Source: Aliiglaciecola lipolytica (GTDB lineage: Bacteria > Pseudomonadota > Gammaproteobacteria > Enterobacterales > Alteromonadaceae). Taken from it: DNA of 64,000 nucleotides. This document shows, piece by piece, positions 44,955 to 54,605 of the stretch (its first letter is position 1; every line of letters starts with the position of its first letter). Where the stretch lies: NCBI RefSeq assembly GCF_018860635.1, contig NZ_JAHKPT010000021.1:94674-158673 (forward strand), given 5' to 3'. Under the pieces are notes generated by a model. It did no database searches and had not been told where the DNA came from. It worked only from the letters and a program-made list of their open reading frames with translations. The translations under genes were made by a program, and so were the position numbers.

Positions 44955-45773
44955 ATGTTCATATCCAATGAGGTGGTTTTTGTAGAACTTCACAAAACAG
45001 CATGTACTCATATTGATAATCTTTTGTGTAAAATTTTGAATGGCAGACTCGAAGGTAAGCATAATAAGGCCTATTCCGAACTGTTTAATGGAAAGCGTCA
45101 GTTTATCGGCTCTATTCGTAACCCATGGGATTGGTATGTTTCTTTATGGGCATTTGGTTGCGAACACAAAGGCGGTTTGTATAAACATGTAACTGATACT
45201 AAAGTAAATTTAATTGGTATCACCGTTAAAGATGGTTGCAATGCGTTTGGCTTATCATTACTGGGTAAATTAACCAAAAATCCTAGTAAGTGGAAAGAGT
45301 CTTATAAAGATGTGAATGATCCAGCCTGTTTTAAGCGCTGGCTTAAGCTTTTACATGATCCTCGCCGTAGTTTTGATTTTGGAGAAGGTTATGGTGCGGC
45401 TCCAATGCATAATTTTGCAGGGTTGCTGACATATCGTTATTTTAATTTATTTTGCAGTATTGCGTCAGATATTAAGCCATTTTCAAAGCAAACAAGCCTA
45501 AGCGAACTTGTTCAGTATGATAAAGAAAACTGTTTTATTGATAGCTTTATACGCAATGAAAACTTAGAAAGTGATTTTTTAGTTGGCCTTGAAAAAGCAG
45601 GTATCAGTATTACTGAACAACATCGAGAAATCATTTTTTCGAGCAATAAAACCAATGTTTCTCAACATGATCGAAATACCGCGCAGTTTTTTGATGAAGA
45701 AACCAACCGAATAATTCTAAATAGAGAAAAATTCATAATTGAAAAGTTTGGTTATAAATCGCCTTTGAGTTAA
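44955..45773 (+). CDS. Sulfotransferase-family protein
   Basis: About 272 aa with a PAPS-dependent sulfotransferase pattern. The N-terminal FVELHKTACTHIDNLL resembles the 5'-phosphosulfate loop, and GSIRNPWDWYVSLWAFG matches the 3'-phosphate-binding segment with Arg and Ser. The remainder is family-specific. It probably sulfates a sugar of the exopolysaccharide, common in marine bacteria. ATG at 44955 is used; a TTG at 44946 is possible. A 73-bp gap from the deacetylase suggests possible readthrough from the operon. Confidence 0.78.
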   Translation: MFISNEVVFVELHKTACTHIDNLLCKILNGRLEGKHNKAYSELFNGKRQFIGSIRNPWDWYVSLWAFGCEHKGGLYKHVTDTKVNLIGITVKDGCNAFGLSLLGKLTKNPSKWKESYKDVNDPACFKRWLKLLHDPRRSFDFGEGYGAAPMHNFAGLLTYRYFNLFCSIASDIKPFSKQTSLSELVQYDKENCFIDSFIRNENLESDFLVGLEKAGISITEQHREIIFSSNKTNVSQHDRNTAQFFDEETNRIILNREKFIIEKFGYKSPLS

Positions 45774-45788
45774 CTCGGTATGTAACTT

Positions 45789-47366
45789 CTAATTTTGATT
45801 CAAAGCGTTAAGGTCAACTTTATACAACCTAATTATTAGGTTGTTCTCGGAACTTGAACTCGTAGCTTGAAACAATTGTGTAAATGCCTGAGGGTTTTGT
45901 TCTACCATATATTCAGCAGGCTCACTCATCCTTCCAAATTTGTCATAGGTAACTAAATACTCAGTTCGATATTTTAACATTCGTGCAATGCTTTGCTTGT
46001 TGTCAGGGTCGTTAAGCAGAGGTATTGATCGTCTTTGCAGAACATAGGGCAGTACACCCCAGTCTACCGTAGCTATAACTGCATCTAATGGTAATTCTTG
46101 GTGAGCAAATTCTGATAGTCTCGTAATTAGATCTTGCTCATTTTGAAGTCTGTCTTTTTGACCATGTATTTTGGCTAGATTCGGTAGTGATAAAAGCATT
46201 AGCACGCACACAATTGTAATCGCACTATATTGAGCAGGCTTTTTTAGCCCCTTTAAAGCCTTCATTGAGGCAATTGTTTTAATACCAAAACCAAGCATAA
46301 TCACTATAAATGGCAGCATTGGAATCCAATATCGATACACAATGTGTAAATTTTTATTCAATAATATATCTTTACTAATAAAGACTAATGAAAACCCAAC
46401 GTATAGAAGTTCAAGTTTATTAGCTCGTTTGGCCCAAGGTCTAACACCAACGCCTATTAGTAGTAACATGGTGACTGTAATGATATGCCTATTCAGAGCG
46501 CTCACACCACCGTACCAAGATTCAAATAAACCCCCAACAAACATACTCGTTCGATATAAGGGGAACTGCCAGGCGGCCTCAACAACTTCTGACGAGGCAT
46601 TGCCAGGTAATCCTTTGGCGTAGATGCTTAGTCCTTTTAAACCAAAAAAGTAGCCATTGGCCATATTAAATGTATCTGGTGTATGAGCCAAATAGTTGCG
46701 TAATGTCCATAATACAAAAGGTAAACAAACAGCACCTCCTATTACCAGCATTTTGAACACTGATAGCGTTAATGTGTCTTTATTATACTGATACGCATGG
46801 ATGAGTAACGCTAAGCCTAAGGCACCGCAAAAAAACAATCCTTGAAGGCGAACTAACGACGAAAACGCCACTAAAGCACAGCATGCTAGTAAAAAACCTT
46901 TGTGTCCACTTTGATCATAATGACGCCAACAGAGCAAAGCCGCTATGGTGATGGATAAAAATAATGTGTCTGAAATTAAGGCATAAAAGTGAATCATCAC
47001 AATACCACTACAGATCACAAAAAATGGCGCAAAGAAACCAACGACACCATACTTAGCAACTGAGAAATAACGAGCTACTCCCCAAATTCCTAAAAGTGAA
47101 ATAACGCCCATAAACCCTTGGAGTACCCAAAAGTTTTCACCGGCTAAAAACAATGGAACACTTATGACAATGGAGGTGCCCGGATAATATTGGAGATTAG
47201 GCTGAAAGTTAAACCAATAGCAAAAAGAGTCTAGCATGGTTGTAGCAGTACCGAGATAATAACCTGAATCTGGGTATTGCAACCACGCACTAGGGATGGT
47301 CCAAAGCAGATAGGCACTCAAAATTGTAAGTAGTATTTTTTGTATAAATGATAATTTTTCTATCAC
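45789..47366 (-). CDS. GT-C (ArnT/PMT-like) membrane glycosyltransferase
   Basis: A 525-aa protein with about 11-12 membrane helices followed by a soluble C-terminal part of about 130 aa. The first periplasmic loop has WLQYPDSGYYLGTATTML, with an Asp placed like the catalytic acidic residue of GT-C enzymes. Such enzymes take the sugar from a polyprenyl-phosphate donor on the periplasmic side. The donor could come from the DPM1/GtrB-like enzyme at 54606. It converges on the sulfotransferase gene (15-bp gap) and is divergent from the second flippase. Confidence 0.8.
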   Translation of the reverse strand: MIEKLSFIQKILLTILSAYLLWTIPSAWLQYPDSGYYLGTATTMLDSFCYWFNFQPNLQYYPGTSIVISVPLFLAGENFWVLQGFMGVISLLGIWGVARYFSVAKYGVVGFFAPFFVICSGIVMIHFYALISDTLFLSITIAALLCWRHYDQSGHKGFLLACCALVAFSSLVRLQGLFFCGALGLALLIHAYQYNKDTLTLSVFKMLVIGGAVCLPFVLWTLRNYLAHTPDTFNMANGYFFGLKGLSIYAKGLPGNASSEVVEAAWQFPLYRTSMFVGGLFESWYGGVSALNRHIITVTMLLLIGVGVRPWAKRANKLELLYVGFSLVFISKDILLNKNLHIVYRYWIPMLPFIVIMLGFGIKTIASMKALKGLKKPAQYSAITIVCVLMLLSLPNLAKIHGQKDRLQNEQDLITRLSEFAHQELPLDAVIATVDWGVLPYVLQRRSIPLLNDPDNKQSIARMLKYRTEYLVTYDKFGRMSEPAEYMVEQNPQAFTQLFQATSSSSENNLIIRLYKVDLNALNQN

Positions 47367-47670
47367 TTTGCCATCCTAATTAATTACCAACATACAGAAA
47401 ACTAAGTTTGTACTGAGATTTCAACTTTCGGGTTAAGTTGTATCATTAGCAACATCATCTTTCCTTGAAACGACATTTCAAATAGGTTGATTGAAAATAT
47501 ATATCCCTCAAATCACATATATAATAATATGCTTTTACCTGTTTAATACACTTTTATACATCTTAAAGAGTAAATTCATATCGAAGCTCTGTTTGTTACA
47601 CTTTAACAGAATAAAGTGTTAACTTTACCCACTATTTTAGCCATTTTTGAACAATGACAAGAGGAACAAA
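47367..47670. other. Divergent intergenic region with inverted repeat
   Basis: 304 bp, very AT-rich, separating the GT-C gene (-) from the second flippase (+). The one structure seen is TTACACTTTA (47596-47605) and TAAAGTGTTAA (47612-47622), an inverted repeat with a 6-nt centre about 50 bp upstream of the flippase start, which could be an operator. No ORF with a ribosome binding site. Confidence 0.4.
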
Positions 47671-49113
47671 GTGTCACATAAAGGGGCATTGAAAATACTT
47701 AAAAACGCGAAGTATTTGTACATGGCTTTGCTCATGTCACAAGGTTTGCGCTTTTTTTATATGTTGATTTTAGCGCGAATGCTAGGTGCTGAATTATATG
47801 GGTTATTTAGTTATGGGCAATCATGGTATTTGATGTTTTTGCCACTAACTGGCCTTGGTTTAGGGGCAATGCTTTCTCGAGAGGTAGGTAAAAATAGAAA
47901 GAATGTAAAATCCATAGTCGATTTAGTGGCATCTATTCGTATCGCTGCAGTTTGCATAGTTGCTATCTTATCTATGACCTTAGGTATTATATATGCAGAT
48001 AATCAATTTATTGCTTCGTTGCTCGTTATTTTTTCTGTGGCGTTAATTGGGAAGGGCATGGTGTTGTGGGCAAATCAAATGTTCCAAGCGTTTGAAGCAA
48101 CATACTTAATTTTCAAAATTGAACGTATTTTTAAGCCAAGTGAAATTTTGGTTAGTATTTCTGTTGCAATTCTAACTGAAAACATCCTGCTGATCGCTGC
48201 AGTTCATGCAGTTGGTCAAGTTATTCAAGGTTTAGTGAGTATCCATTTAGTTAATTCTAACTTAAAAAAAGTTACTTTGGTTTTTGTTCCACGGAAAATG
48301 ATAACAACCGTTATAAAACTATTACCATTGGCTGTCGCCGTGGTCGCCGGGCAATTTCTTTTCCATGGCTCGGTAGTACAAGCAAAAAATCTATTTACAA
48401 CTTCGGAGCAATTGGGTAATTTCAGCTTACTGATGCAATTATTTATTGTGTTACTTACAATTTTTTCGTCCGTCTCAAATGCAGCATTACCTGCACTGAG
48501 CCGATCAGCTGAAAATAATCAAAATAATCTCAAATTATATAGTCGAATAGCGCTCTATGTGGCTAGTGTTTTTGGTATTTTTGCATATATAGCCGCATCA
48601 TTAATTGGGCAACAGTTAATAGTATTTATTTTCACTGAGAAATTTATGCTAGCAAGTGAGAGTTTTGCTTTTATTATGTTGACACTCATTCCTGCAATTA
48701 TTGTTAATCTTCTGAATAGCGTACAAATATCATTAGGTCACAATATTAGAGTGCTAGTTTGTAATACTTCTGGTGCACTATTATTGGTGTCGAGTATGCC
48801 CTATTGCATACAACATTTTGGTTTTCAAGGCGCTCCAATCAGTTTATGTCTGAGCTTTTCTTTTAGTGCTTCAATTGGGGTTTTATTCCTCTTAAGAGAG
48901 CGAATTATTGCGATTAGAGATGCCGTCGCCGTGCCTATATTGATAGCGACGTTATTCACGATAACAGAATGGTTAAGTAGTATATTTGATGGTGAAAATA
49001 TAAGTTTATTGGTAGGAGGAGGATTAGTTATTCTCGCTCTTTGGTACGTTGCACTTCAGAAACAAGAAAGAGTATTGTTTAAGTCAAAGATCGGGTCTTT
49101 ATTAAAACGTTGA
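47671..49113 (+). CDS. Second polysaccharide flippase (MOP superfamily)
   Basis: About 480 aa with 12-14 membrane helices. GLRFFYMLILARMLGAELYGLFSYGQSW is the usual N-terminal signature of Wzx-type proteins; its middle helices are diverged from the flippase at 40722. It presumably moves a different lipid-linked glycan. GTG at 47671 has AGAGGA 6 nt upstream, better than the TTG at 47647. It is the only plus-strand gene in this second module and converges on the glycosyltransferase at 49157. Confidence 0.88.
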   Translation: MSHKGALKILKNAKYLYMALLMSQGLRFFYMLILARMLGAELYGLFSYGQSWYLMFLPLTGLGLGAMLSREVGKNRKNVKSIVDLVASIRIAAVCIVAILSMTLGIIYADNQFIASLLVIFSVALIGKGMVLWANQMFQAFEATYLIFKIERIFKPSEILVSISVAILTENILLIAAVHAVGQVIQGLVSIHLVNSNLKKVTLVFVPRKMITTVIKLLPLAVAVVAGQFLFHGSVVQAKNLFTTSEQLGNFSLLMQLFIVLLTIFSSVSNAALPALSRSAENNQNNLKLYSRIALYVASVFGIFAYIAASLIGQQLIVFIFTEKFMLASESFAFIMLTLIPAIIVNLLNSVQISLGHNIRVLVCNTSGALLLVSSMPYCIQHFGFQGAPISLCLSFSFSASIGVLFLLRERIIAIRDAVAVPILIATLFTITEWLSSIFDGENISLLVGGGLVILALWYVALQKQERVLFKSKIGSLLKR

Positions 49114-49156
49114 TGCTCACAATTTTTCAGACTTCCGAATTAAACGACCATGATTA

Positions 49157-50344
49157 TTACCCTGATTTTTGCATAATCATATGACATAGTGTCAATAGCA
49201 TGTCAGTTTGACTAGTAGTTATTTCTTCAAATCTCCTATGACCCCTTGCAATTAAATCGTTGCGCTTGTTATTGTCAAAATATACTTCAGCTATTCGGTT
49301 CGCAATCTCTGATTCATTATAAGGATTAAAATATAAAACTGCGTCACCACAAACCTCGGGAATAGCTGATACCGCAGACGCAAGGACTGGAGTGCCGTGT
49401 TTCATTGCTTCCAAGGGAGGGTAGCCGAACCCTTCATTTAAGGAAGGGTAAATAAATGCATAGGCTTTAGCGAATGCCGATTCCAACTCGTCTCTTGATA
49501 CATATCCCTTAAATATAAAGTGATCGTCGTGTGCAAATTCTGTAGGTGGTTTGTCTAGACCTAATACGAGAGTTTTTACATCGCATTCTGGATTGGAAGC
49601 GTAAAAACATTTCAAGGCTTTAAGTGCTCGGTATGAGTTTTTTATCCATCTGTTACCATTAATGAGTAAAAAATACTTAAACGTATTTTGAGAAGTTTCT
49701 TGAGTTTGCGTGTTTGCTTTGCCATCAAGTAATGGTGAATAGAGTTTAGTTAAATCCTCTGCGCTTACGATATCTCCAAATTGTTGTAATATCGAGTATT
49801 TACTGTGTTCTGAGATGGTTATTATTTGACTGTTAGGTTTTTGTAACAACTCTTTGAAACGATTTTTAGTGCGCTTTAGATATAATTGAGTGAAGCACAT
49901 TGCAAACAACCATTCGACGATTCTTTTCCAGTGTAGGCTATAGCGCCACTGCTGCACTGAATAGGGGGCTTCCAATTCACGCAAGCCATGAATAGTGTAC
50001 AAAAATCGAATGTTCTGAGTATCAGTTTCTGTGAAGTTTTCATATGGTAAAGCCGAATAAAGAGTATGGTATTTTCCCGTATCTATTAATGTTTGAATAT
50101 CACTCCGAGTGTTAATTTTATGCTCAACAATGCCGTACTGTTGACACAGTGCAAGAATATTAGGGGCAATTTTTTTATGTGCGAAATAAAACACATCTAA
50201 AGTATTTTGTTCAACTAAAGATGCTAACTTTTCGAAAACAACTTCCGCATAAACCCCCCCACCATGCATCGAACCTAAAGCCCCTGGGTGAGTGGCAGCA
50301 AGATCAAACAAAATTTTTGTGGCCGATGGAGTGATTATTTCCAT
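49157..50344 (-). CDS. Glycosyltransferase, family 4
   Basis: A 395-aa GT-B enzyme. The N-terminal KILFDLAATHPGALGSMHGGGVYAE-like block is that of mannosyltransferase-type GT4 enzymes. The donor half has YFLLINGNRWIKNSYRALKAL, FKGYVSRDELESAF and the EX7E motif in SLNEGFGYPPLEAMKHGTPVLAS, then AIPEVCGDAVLYFNPYN, typical of WbaZ/MtfB-like mannosyl- or rhamnosyltransferases. It overlaps the sulfotransferase gene by 10 bp. Last gene of the minus-strand run. Confidence 0.91.
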   Translation of the reverse strand: MEIITPSATKILFDLAATHPGALGSMHGGGVYAEVVFEKLASLVEQNTLDVFYFAHKKIAPNILALCQQYGIVEHKINTRSDIQTLIDTGKYHTLYSALPYENFTETDTQNIRFLYTIHGLRELEAPYSVQQWRYSLHWKRIVEWLFAMCFTQLYLKRTKNRFKELLQKPNSQIITISEHSKYSILQQFGDIVSAEDLTKLYSPLLDGKANTQTQETSQNTFKYFLLINGNRWIKNSYRALKALKCFYASNPECDVKTLVLGLDKPPTEFAHDDHFIFKGYVSRDELESAFAKAYAFIYPSLNEGFGYPPLEAMKHGTPVLASAVSAIPEVCGDAVLYFNPYNESEIANRIAEVYFDNNKRNDLIARGHRRFEEITTSQTDMLLTLCHMIMQKSG

Positions 50345-51240
50345 TGAGATAGGCTCCGGTCTAGTAAGTTTTCAAGTTCAACAATTTCTTCAGCATAGTG
50401 TGCTTGTAACATCGCTTTTGTGGCTGGTGCTATCTTAGGTTTATCAACTATTTTCATATTCTTATTTTTAATAAAATCTCTGATTTTCCATCTAGTCGTT
50501 TTAGGTAAAATAAAGCTTCCTACAGTTCCCATCCATTTTGGAGGAGTCGTGACAAAATGAGTGAGTTTTGGTGACCTAGCTATTTTACTTGGGTTATGTA
50601 CTTTAAATGATTCTGGGTATATATAAGGCAAACCTAAAAAGTCTAACAACTTCTCATAGCAAACTTGGTTATTGTCTTTGAAATCATCAAATAAAATAAT
50701 ATGTACATTGTCTGCACCAAAAATGTTTCTGTAGTGTGTTATGTGACTGCTATATAGACCTAAGCTTTGATAACGGGTGGTATACTCCAGTCGTGCGTTG
50801 GTTGGCATACACTCTCCTTGTAATCTTTTACTTTCTAGCTCCCAAGCTTCCTCAAAGGTTTTTGCGTCTTCCCTATTACCAAATAGAGCTTCAAAGTACA
50901 TAGAGTAAGCTACTTCCACCGGATTCCTCAACATGATAATGATTTTTGCGTCAGGGGATTTTTCCAAAAATTCACGAGGGGCAGAATCTGAATATAAATA
51001 AAAGGGTGAGGCATCGAGGGCATATTTTTCATCCTTCCAAGCTTCAAACCATTTTAAATAAGCCTTTTCTGTAATTAATTCGGCATAACGAACTAGATCT
51101 TTTCCAAAATAAGTGAATTCCTTTTGCAATGGCGTATAGATTCCAGGGTGGGCAACTAAGTGTCGGGCCATAGCAGTAGTGCCAGACTTAGGGGCTCCGA
51201 CAATAAATAAATTAGGATATGAAGATTTTAGTTCTCGCAT
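50335..51240 (-). CDS. Sulfotransferase
   Basis: A 301-aa PAPS-dependent sulfotransferase of the heparan-sulfate type (Sulfotransfer_1). The 5'-PSB loop is LFIVGAPKSGTTAMARHL near residue 15 and the 3'-PB motif is IIIMLRNPVEVAYSMYFEAL near 105. RYQSLGLYSSHITHYRNIFG and LFDDFKDN are family blocks. No membrane anchor, so it should act in the cytoplasm on an activated or lipid-linked sugar. Start and stop overlap both neighbours (TAATG with the gene upstream, 10 bp with the one downstream). Confidence 0.92.
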   Translation of the reverse strand: MRELKSSYPNLFIVGAPKSGTTAMARHLVAHPGIYTPLQKEFTYFGKDLVRYAELITEKAYLKWFEAWKDEKYALDASPFYLYSDSAPREFLEKSPDAKIIIMLRNPVEVAYSMYFEALFGNREDAKTFEEAWELESKRLQGECMPTNARLEYTTRYQSLGLYSSHITHYRNIFGADNVHIILFDDFKDNNQVCYEKLLDFLGLPYIYPESFKVHNPSKIARSPKLTHFVTTPPKWMGTVGSFILPKTTRWKIRDFIKNKNMKIVDKPKIAPATKAMLQAHYAEEIVELENLLDRSLSQWK

Positions 51241-52373
51241 TAACAGATTTCCTCAATTAACGAATGCATATCCGCTACCGATCGTTGAATTTTATATTTT
51301 TCACTTACTAAACGTTCTGAGTCTATTCTCATTTGGCTCGAAATTGTTTTTTGATTTAATGCTTTTGATATGGATTGTGCCATTTTTTGTGGATCGCCAA
51401 TGGGCACCAAGAACCCGGTCTGTCCTTCTACTACAATTTCCCTATTTCCTGTTGGACAACTTGTTATTACGGCAGGTGTCCCTAAACATTGGGCTTCAAT
51501 TGCTGCGTTACATAACCCTTCAAAATCACTGGCTAATACAAAAAGTTTTGCATGCTTTACATACGGATAAGGGTTGGTAACAAACCCCTTAAAATGAACT
51601 TTATTAATAATACCTAGTTTATTGGCCAACGCCGTTAAATTGTCGTGTAAGGGACCACCACCTAAAATCAACAAAGGTATTTGGTCACTTTCTGGCAATT
51701 GTGCATATGCGGTTAAAAGTACGTCATGCCTTTTTTGATCTGTCAATGAACCAACTGAAACCATGAAAGGTTCATTTGGTATTAGTATGTCGGGGGATAA
51801 TTGAGTGGCTTTTCCGTTTAATTCACTGAGGTTAAAACCATTGCGTATTAAATATGTTTTCCCAGATGAAAAGGGATAATGAGCAATAAAGTTATCACGT
51901 AACTCATTGCATAAAACAATGAAGCCGTCCGCCTTTTTGTATAGCCAATTAAAAACCCATTTTTTCCACCCAAACTCTTCATCAGCTGGATTATTCGCTA
52001 TTCTAGGGATCCAAATACTCTTGCTTCTTGTAAAAAACATTGCCAGACCGGTTAATAAGCTGGGAAAAGACCAAACACTGATCACTATTTTAGGCTTAAG
52101 TTTAAGCAAATGGTACATCAATAAAATAAAACACAATGGAATATGAAAAGGTGAGCGTTTGCGCAAATCAACTATTTTAACTGATGATGGTACAGGGTAG
52201 GTAACGACACCATTTAGAAGTAAAACTGTGACCTCTAAATGAGTTAAATCCATATTACATAACAAGTTACTCAGTGCTCTTTCTGCACCACCATTTGATA
52301 ATGTGCTGCTAACAAAACACAGCCGTTTCGATTTTTGAATACTTTGGTTTTGTGATTTCGATATACTGCTCAT
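51240..52373 (-). CDS. Glycosyltransferase, family 4
   Basis: A 377-aa GT-B enzyme. CFVSSTLSNGGAERALSNLL is the classic GT4 N-terminus. The donor half has FMVSVGSLTDQKRHDVLLTAY, LILGGGPLHDNL, HFKGFVTNPYPYVKHAKLFVL and the EX7E motif in SDFEGLCNAAIEAQCLGTPAVIT. ATGA overlap with the GT2 gene upstream and TAATG overlap with the sulfotransferase downstream place it firmly in the minus-strand operon. Confidence 0.93.
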   Translation of the reverse strand: MSSISKSQNQSIQKSKRLCFVSSTLSNGGAERALSNLLCNMDLTHLEVTVLLLNGVVTYPVPSSVKIVDLRKRSPFHIPLCFILLMYHLLKLKPKIVISVWSFPSLLTGLAMFFTRSKSIWIPRIANNPADEEFGWKKWVFNWLYKKADGFIVLCNELRDNFIAHYPFSSGKTYLIRNGFNLSELNGKATQLSPDILIPNEPFMVSVGSLTDQKRHDVLLTAYAQLPESDQIPLLILGGGPLHDNLTALANKLGIINKVHFKGFVTNPYPYVKHAKLFVLASDFEGLCNAAIEAQCLGTPAVITSCPTGNREIVVEGQTGFLVPIGDPQKMAQSISKALNQKTISSQMRIDSERLVSEKYKIQRSVADMHSLIEEIC

Positions 52374-53335
52374 GTTCTTGTTGTACTTATAATCATACGT
52401 ATTTTTAAATGATCCAATATGCGCTCTCTAACGTTCACGGAACAGAAAAATAGCGCTAACAAATATGGAATTCTAGTAATCGAATGTTTTGCTTCAGCTT
52501 TTCGCAGCTTGGTTATTAAACTGGCGACTAAGGGAGAATCTTGTTGTTGCGATAACAATTGTTCGAGTTCATCGGTAGAATAGTTATCTTTGCCAGAAGT
52601 AACTCTTTGTTGATGCAATGCCTTAATATAATGCCGAACTTTATAACGTTTTAAATTCATACCACTGGTAATGCTAGCGCCATGTAATCGGTATTGAAGC
52701 AAGGGACGATCCAAGTTAGTGATTTTGCCACCTGCATCTAAAATACGATATAAAAAATCATAATCTTCCGCACCCTGCAACATACGATAACCGCCTATTG
52801 AATCAAACATCGATTTTTTAAACATCCAAGTTGGGTGGCAAGCTACTGAGCAATAGGGAATAATTTTTTGTATAACCTCTGATGAGGACTGAAAGTGGCT
52901 AATACCTAGAGACGTCCCGCAATCATCAATGTTTTCAATTGCTGAGCCAATAAGACTCACATCAGGATTGGCTCGCAAATATTCAAATTGCATTTGCAGT
53001 CGTTCAGGTAATGATATGTCATCAGCATCCATGCGAGCAATGATCTGCGATTTTGACTGCTCTATACCTTTATTCAATGAGGCTGGTAAACCTATGTTTT
53101 TTTGATTTTTGAGTACTTTTAATCGAGAGTCATTGGTTTGTTTTTGTGCTAAAAAATCACAAATTTTAAGGTTGCTAGGGTCGTCAATCACGACTATCAA
53201 TTCAATGTTGATAAAGGTTTGTTGTAAAATTGAGTCAATTGCGAGACCTAACCATTCGACAGGCTCCCGATAACAGGCCATTACCACCGAAACTAGGGGA
53301 GTGTCATTCGAATTACTTGACAACAGTGCCTCCAT
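52370..53335 (-). CDS. Glycosyltransferase, family 2
   Basis: A 321-aa GT-A enzyme. PLVSVVMACYREP is the nucleotide-binding strand, IELIVVIDDPSN the second Asp site, and IIARMDADDISLPERLQMQ the DXD metal site. RMLQGAEDYDFLYRILDAG carries the catalytic-base ED motif. Probable EPS or O-antigen sugar transfer in the cytoplasm. The start overlaps the upstream GT4 gene by 23 bp. Confidence 0.92.
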   Translation of the reverse strand: MEALLSSNSNDTPLVSVVMACYREPVEWLGLAIDSILQQTFINIELIVVIDDPSNLKICDFLAQKQTNDSRLKVLKNQKNIGLPASLNKGIEQSKSQIIARMDADDISLPERLQMQFEYLRANPDVSLIGSAIENIDDCGTSLGISHFQSSSEVIQKIIPYCSVACHPTWMFKKSMFDSIGGYRMLQGAEDYDFLYRILDAGGKITNLDRPLLQYRLHGASITSGMNLKRYKVRHYIKALHQQRVTSGKDNYSTDELEQLLSQQQDSPLVASLITKLRKAEAKHSITRIPYLLALFFCSVNVRERILDHLKIRMIISTTRT

Positions 53336-54569
53336 TAATAAAAGGCAAAATCAAAAAATCGGCATGTTGATGGATCATGTTATCCCATAAGAATGACTCC
53401 CCAGCCGCCTTTGCTTGCTTGGCGATTTGTTGCCGTTGAACTTCAGGCATCTTAGCAACTTGTTGAAAAATAGCGGCGAGAGCATCACTACTTTTGGCTT
53501 TGAATAACAGCGCTGTTTCCCCATCATCAATAATATCTGGAGCTCCTGACTCATCAGATGCACAGCAAAGTGCACCGGCAGACATAGCCTCCAATAAGCT
53601 CACTGGTAAGCCTTCAGCATCACCGTCGACAGTTACAATTGAAGGCAAAACAAATAAATCTGTATTTTGAATAAACCGAAACTTTTCTTGACCGTTTACG
53701 AAACCTTGAAAGTTAACATCGTTATCTAAGTTAAGTGCTTTCACTTGTTTTTGTATGGTATCGAGCAGTGGTCCATCACCTAATAAGTCTAAGTGCACCG
53801 ACAGACCTTTGGCCTTTACTTGGGCCATGGCATTTAATAAGAATGTAATCCCTTTTTTTTCAGCTAATCGGCCAACAAAAAGTAATTTTAAACTTTCACC
53901 AATTGTAGTCTCCGGCTTTGGAATTTGTTGTTCCGGAAGTTGTAAATCAACGCCCATCGGTAGAACTTGACTATTGTCAGCGATCGCGGTTTGTTGTTCA
54001 TCGTTAAAAAAAGCCAAAGCTTGATCTCTACCGCGACTACCAGCGAAAGAAATGGCTTTAAATTGCGGGATTATACGTTTAACCAGGAATGGACCTAACC
54101 AAGGGATTTTTTTAAGTATAATTATGTCTGCTGCATGGGACGTGAGAGTATGGGGAATGTTGTTGTCTCGAGCTACCTTGTTGCACATCAAACCTTGAGG
54201 AGTAAACCAATGGGAGTAAATCAAATCAAAATTATAGGTTTTAACTAATCTTTTTGTAGCTAAATAACATGACAATAGTAAAAAAGGGACCTGTAAAAGG
54301 CGAAATGGGTTCTCTTTTATATTTGGCCAAATTGCAGGATAGACTAAGCTCTGCGCTGACTCAGGTTTAAAATACGTATATCTATGTATATGCACACCTT
54401 CCCATACTTCATGCTTTAAAGATTCAGGCGCATGAGGCACTAATACATGAACTTCAAAATGCGAATAATGCTTTTTTAAATAGCGTGCTTGTTGCCATAC
54501 AAAATCAACCATCCCATCTTCTTTGAACCGAGGGAACGTTGAGGCACAAATAAGGATTTTAATGGCCAT
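53313..54569 (-). CDS. Glycosyltransferase, family 4
   Basis: A 418-aa GT-B enzyme. ILICASTFPRFKEDGMVDFVW and VLVPHAPESLKHEVWEGVHIHRY are N-terminal blocks; YSHWFTPQGLMCNKVA and LTSHAADI mark the acceptor side. The donor half has LLFVGRLAEKKGITFLLNAM, LDLLGDGPL, NFQGFVNGQEKF and VDGDAEGLPVSLLEAMSAGALCC with the EX7E motif. 36 bp after the polyprenyl-phosphate GT2 gene. Confidence 0.93.
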   Translation of the reverse strand: MAIKILICASTFPRFKEDGMVDFVWQQARYLKKHYSHFEVHVLVPHAPESLKHEVWEGVHIHRYTYFKPESAQSLVYPAIWPNIKENPFRLLQVPFLLLSCYLATKRLVKTYNFDLIYSHWFTPQGLMCNKVARDNNIPHTLTSHAADIIILKKIPWLGPFLVKRIIPQFKAISFAGSRGRDQALAFFNDEQQTAIADNSQVLPMGVDLQLPEQQIPKPETTIGESLKLLFVGRLAEKKGITFLLNAMAQVKAKGLSVHLDLLGDGPLLDTIQKQVKALNLDNDVNFQGFVNGQEKFRFIQNTDLFVLPSIVTVDGDAEGLPVSLLEAMSAGALCCASDESGAPDIIDDGETALLFKAKSSDALAAIFQQVAKMPEVQRQQIAKQAKAAGESFLWDNMIHQHADFLILPFINGGTVVK

Positions 54570-54605
54570 GATTGAGATTTTAATCCATTTTAAATTTGCT
54601 GATGG

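Noticed and set aside
47367-47670. AT-rich gap as a hidden small gene or origin
   Set aside because: No ORF with a ribosome binding site, no DnaA-box or iteron pattern; it is best read as a divergent promoter.
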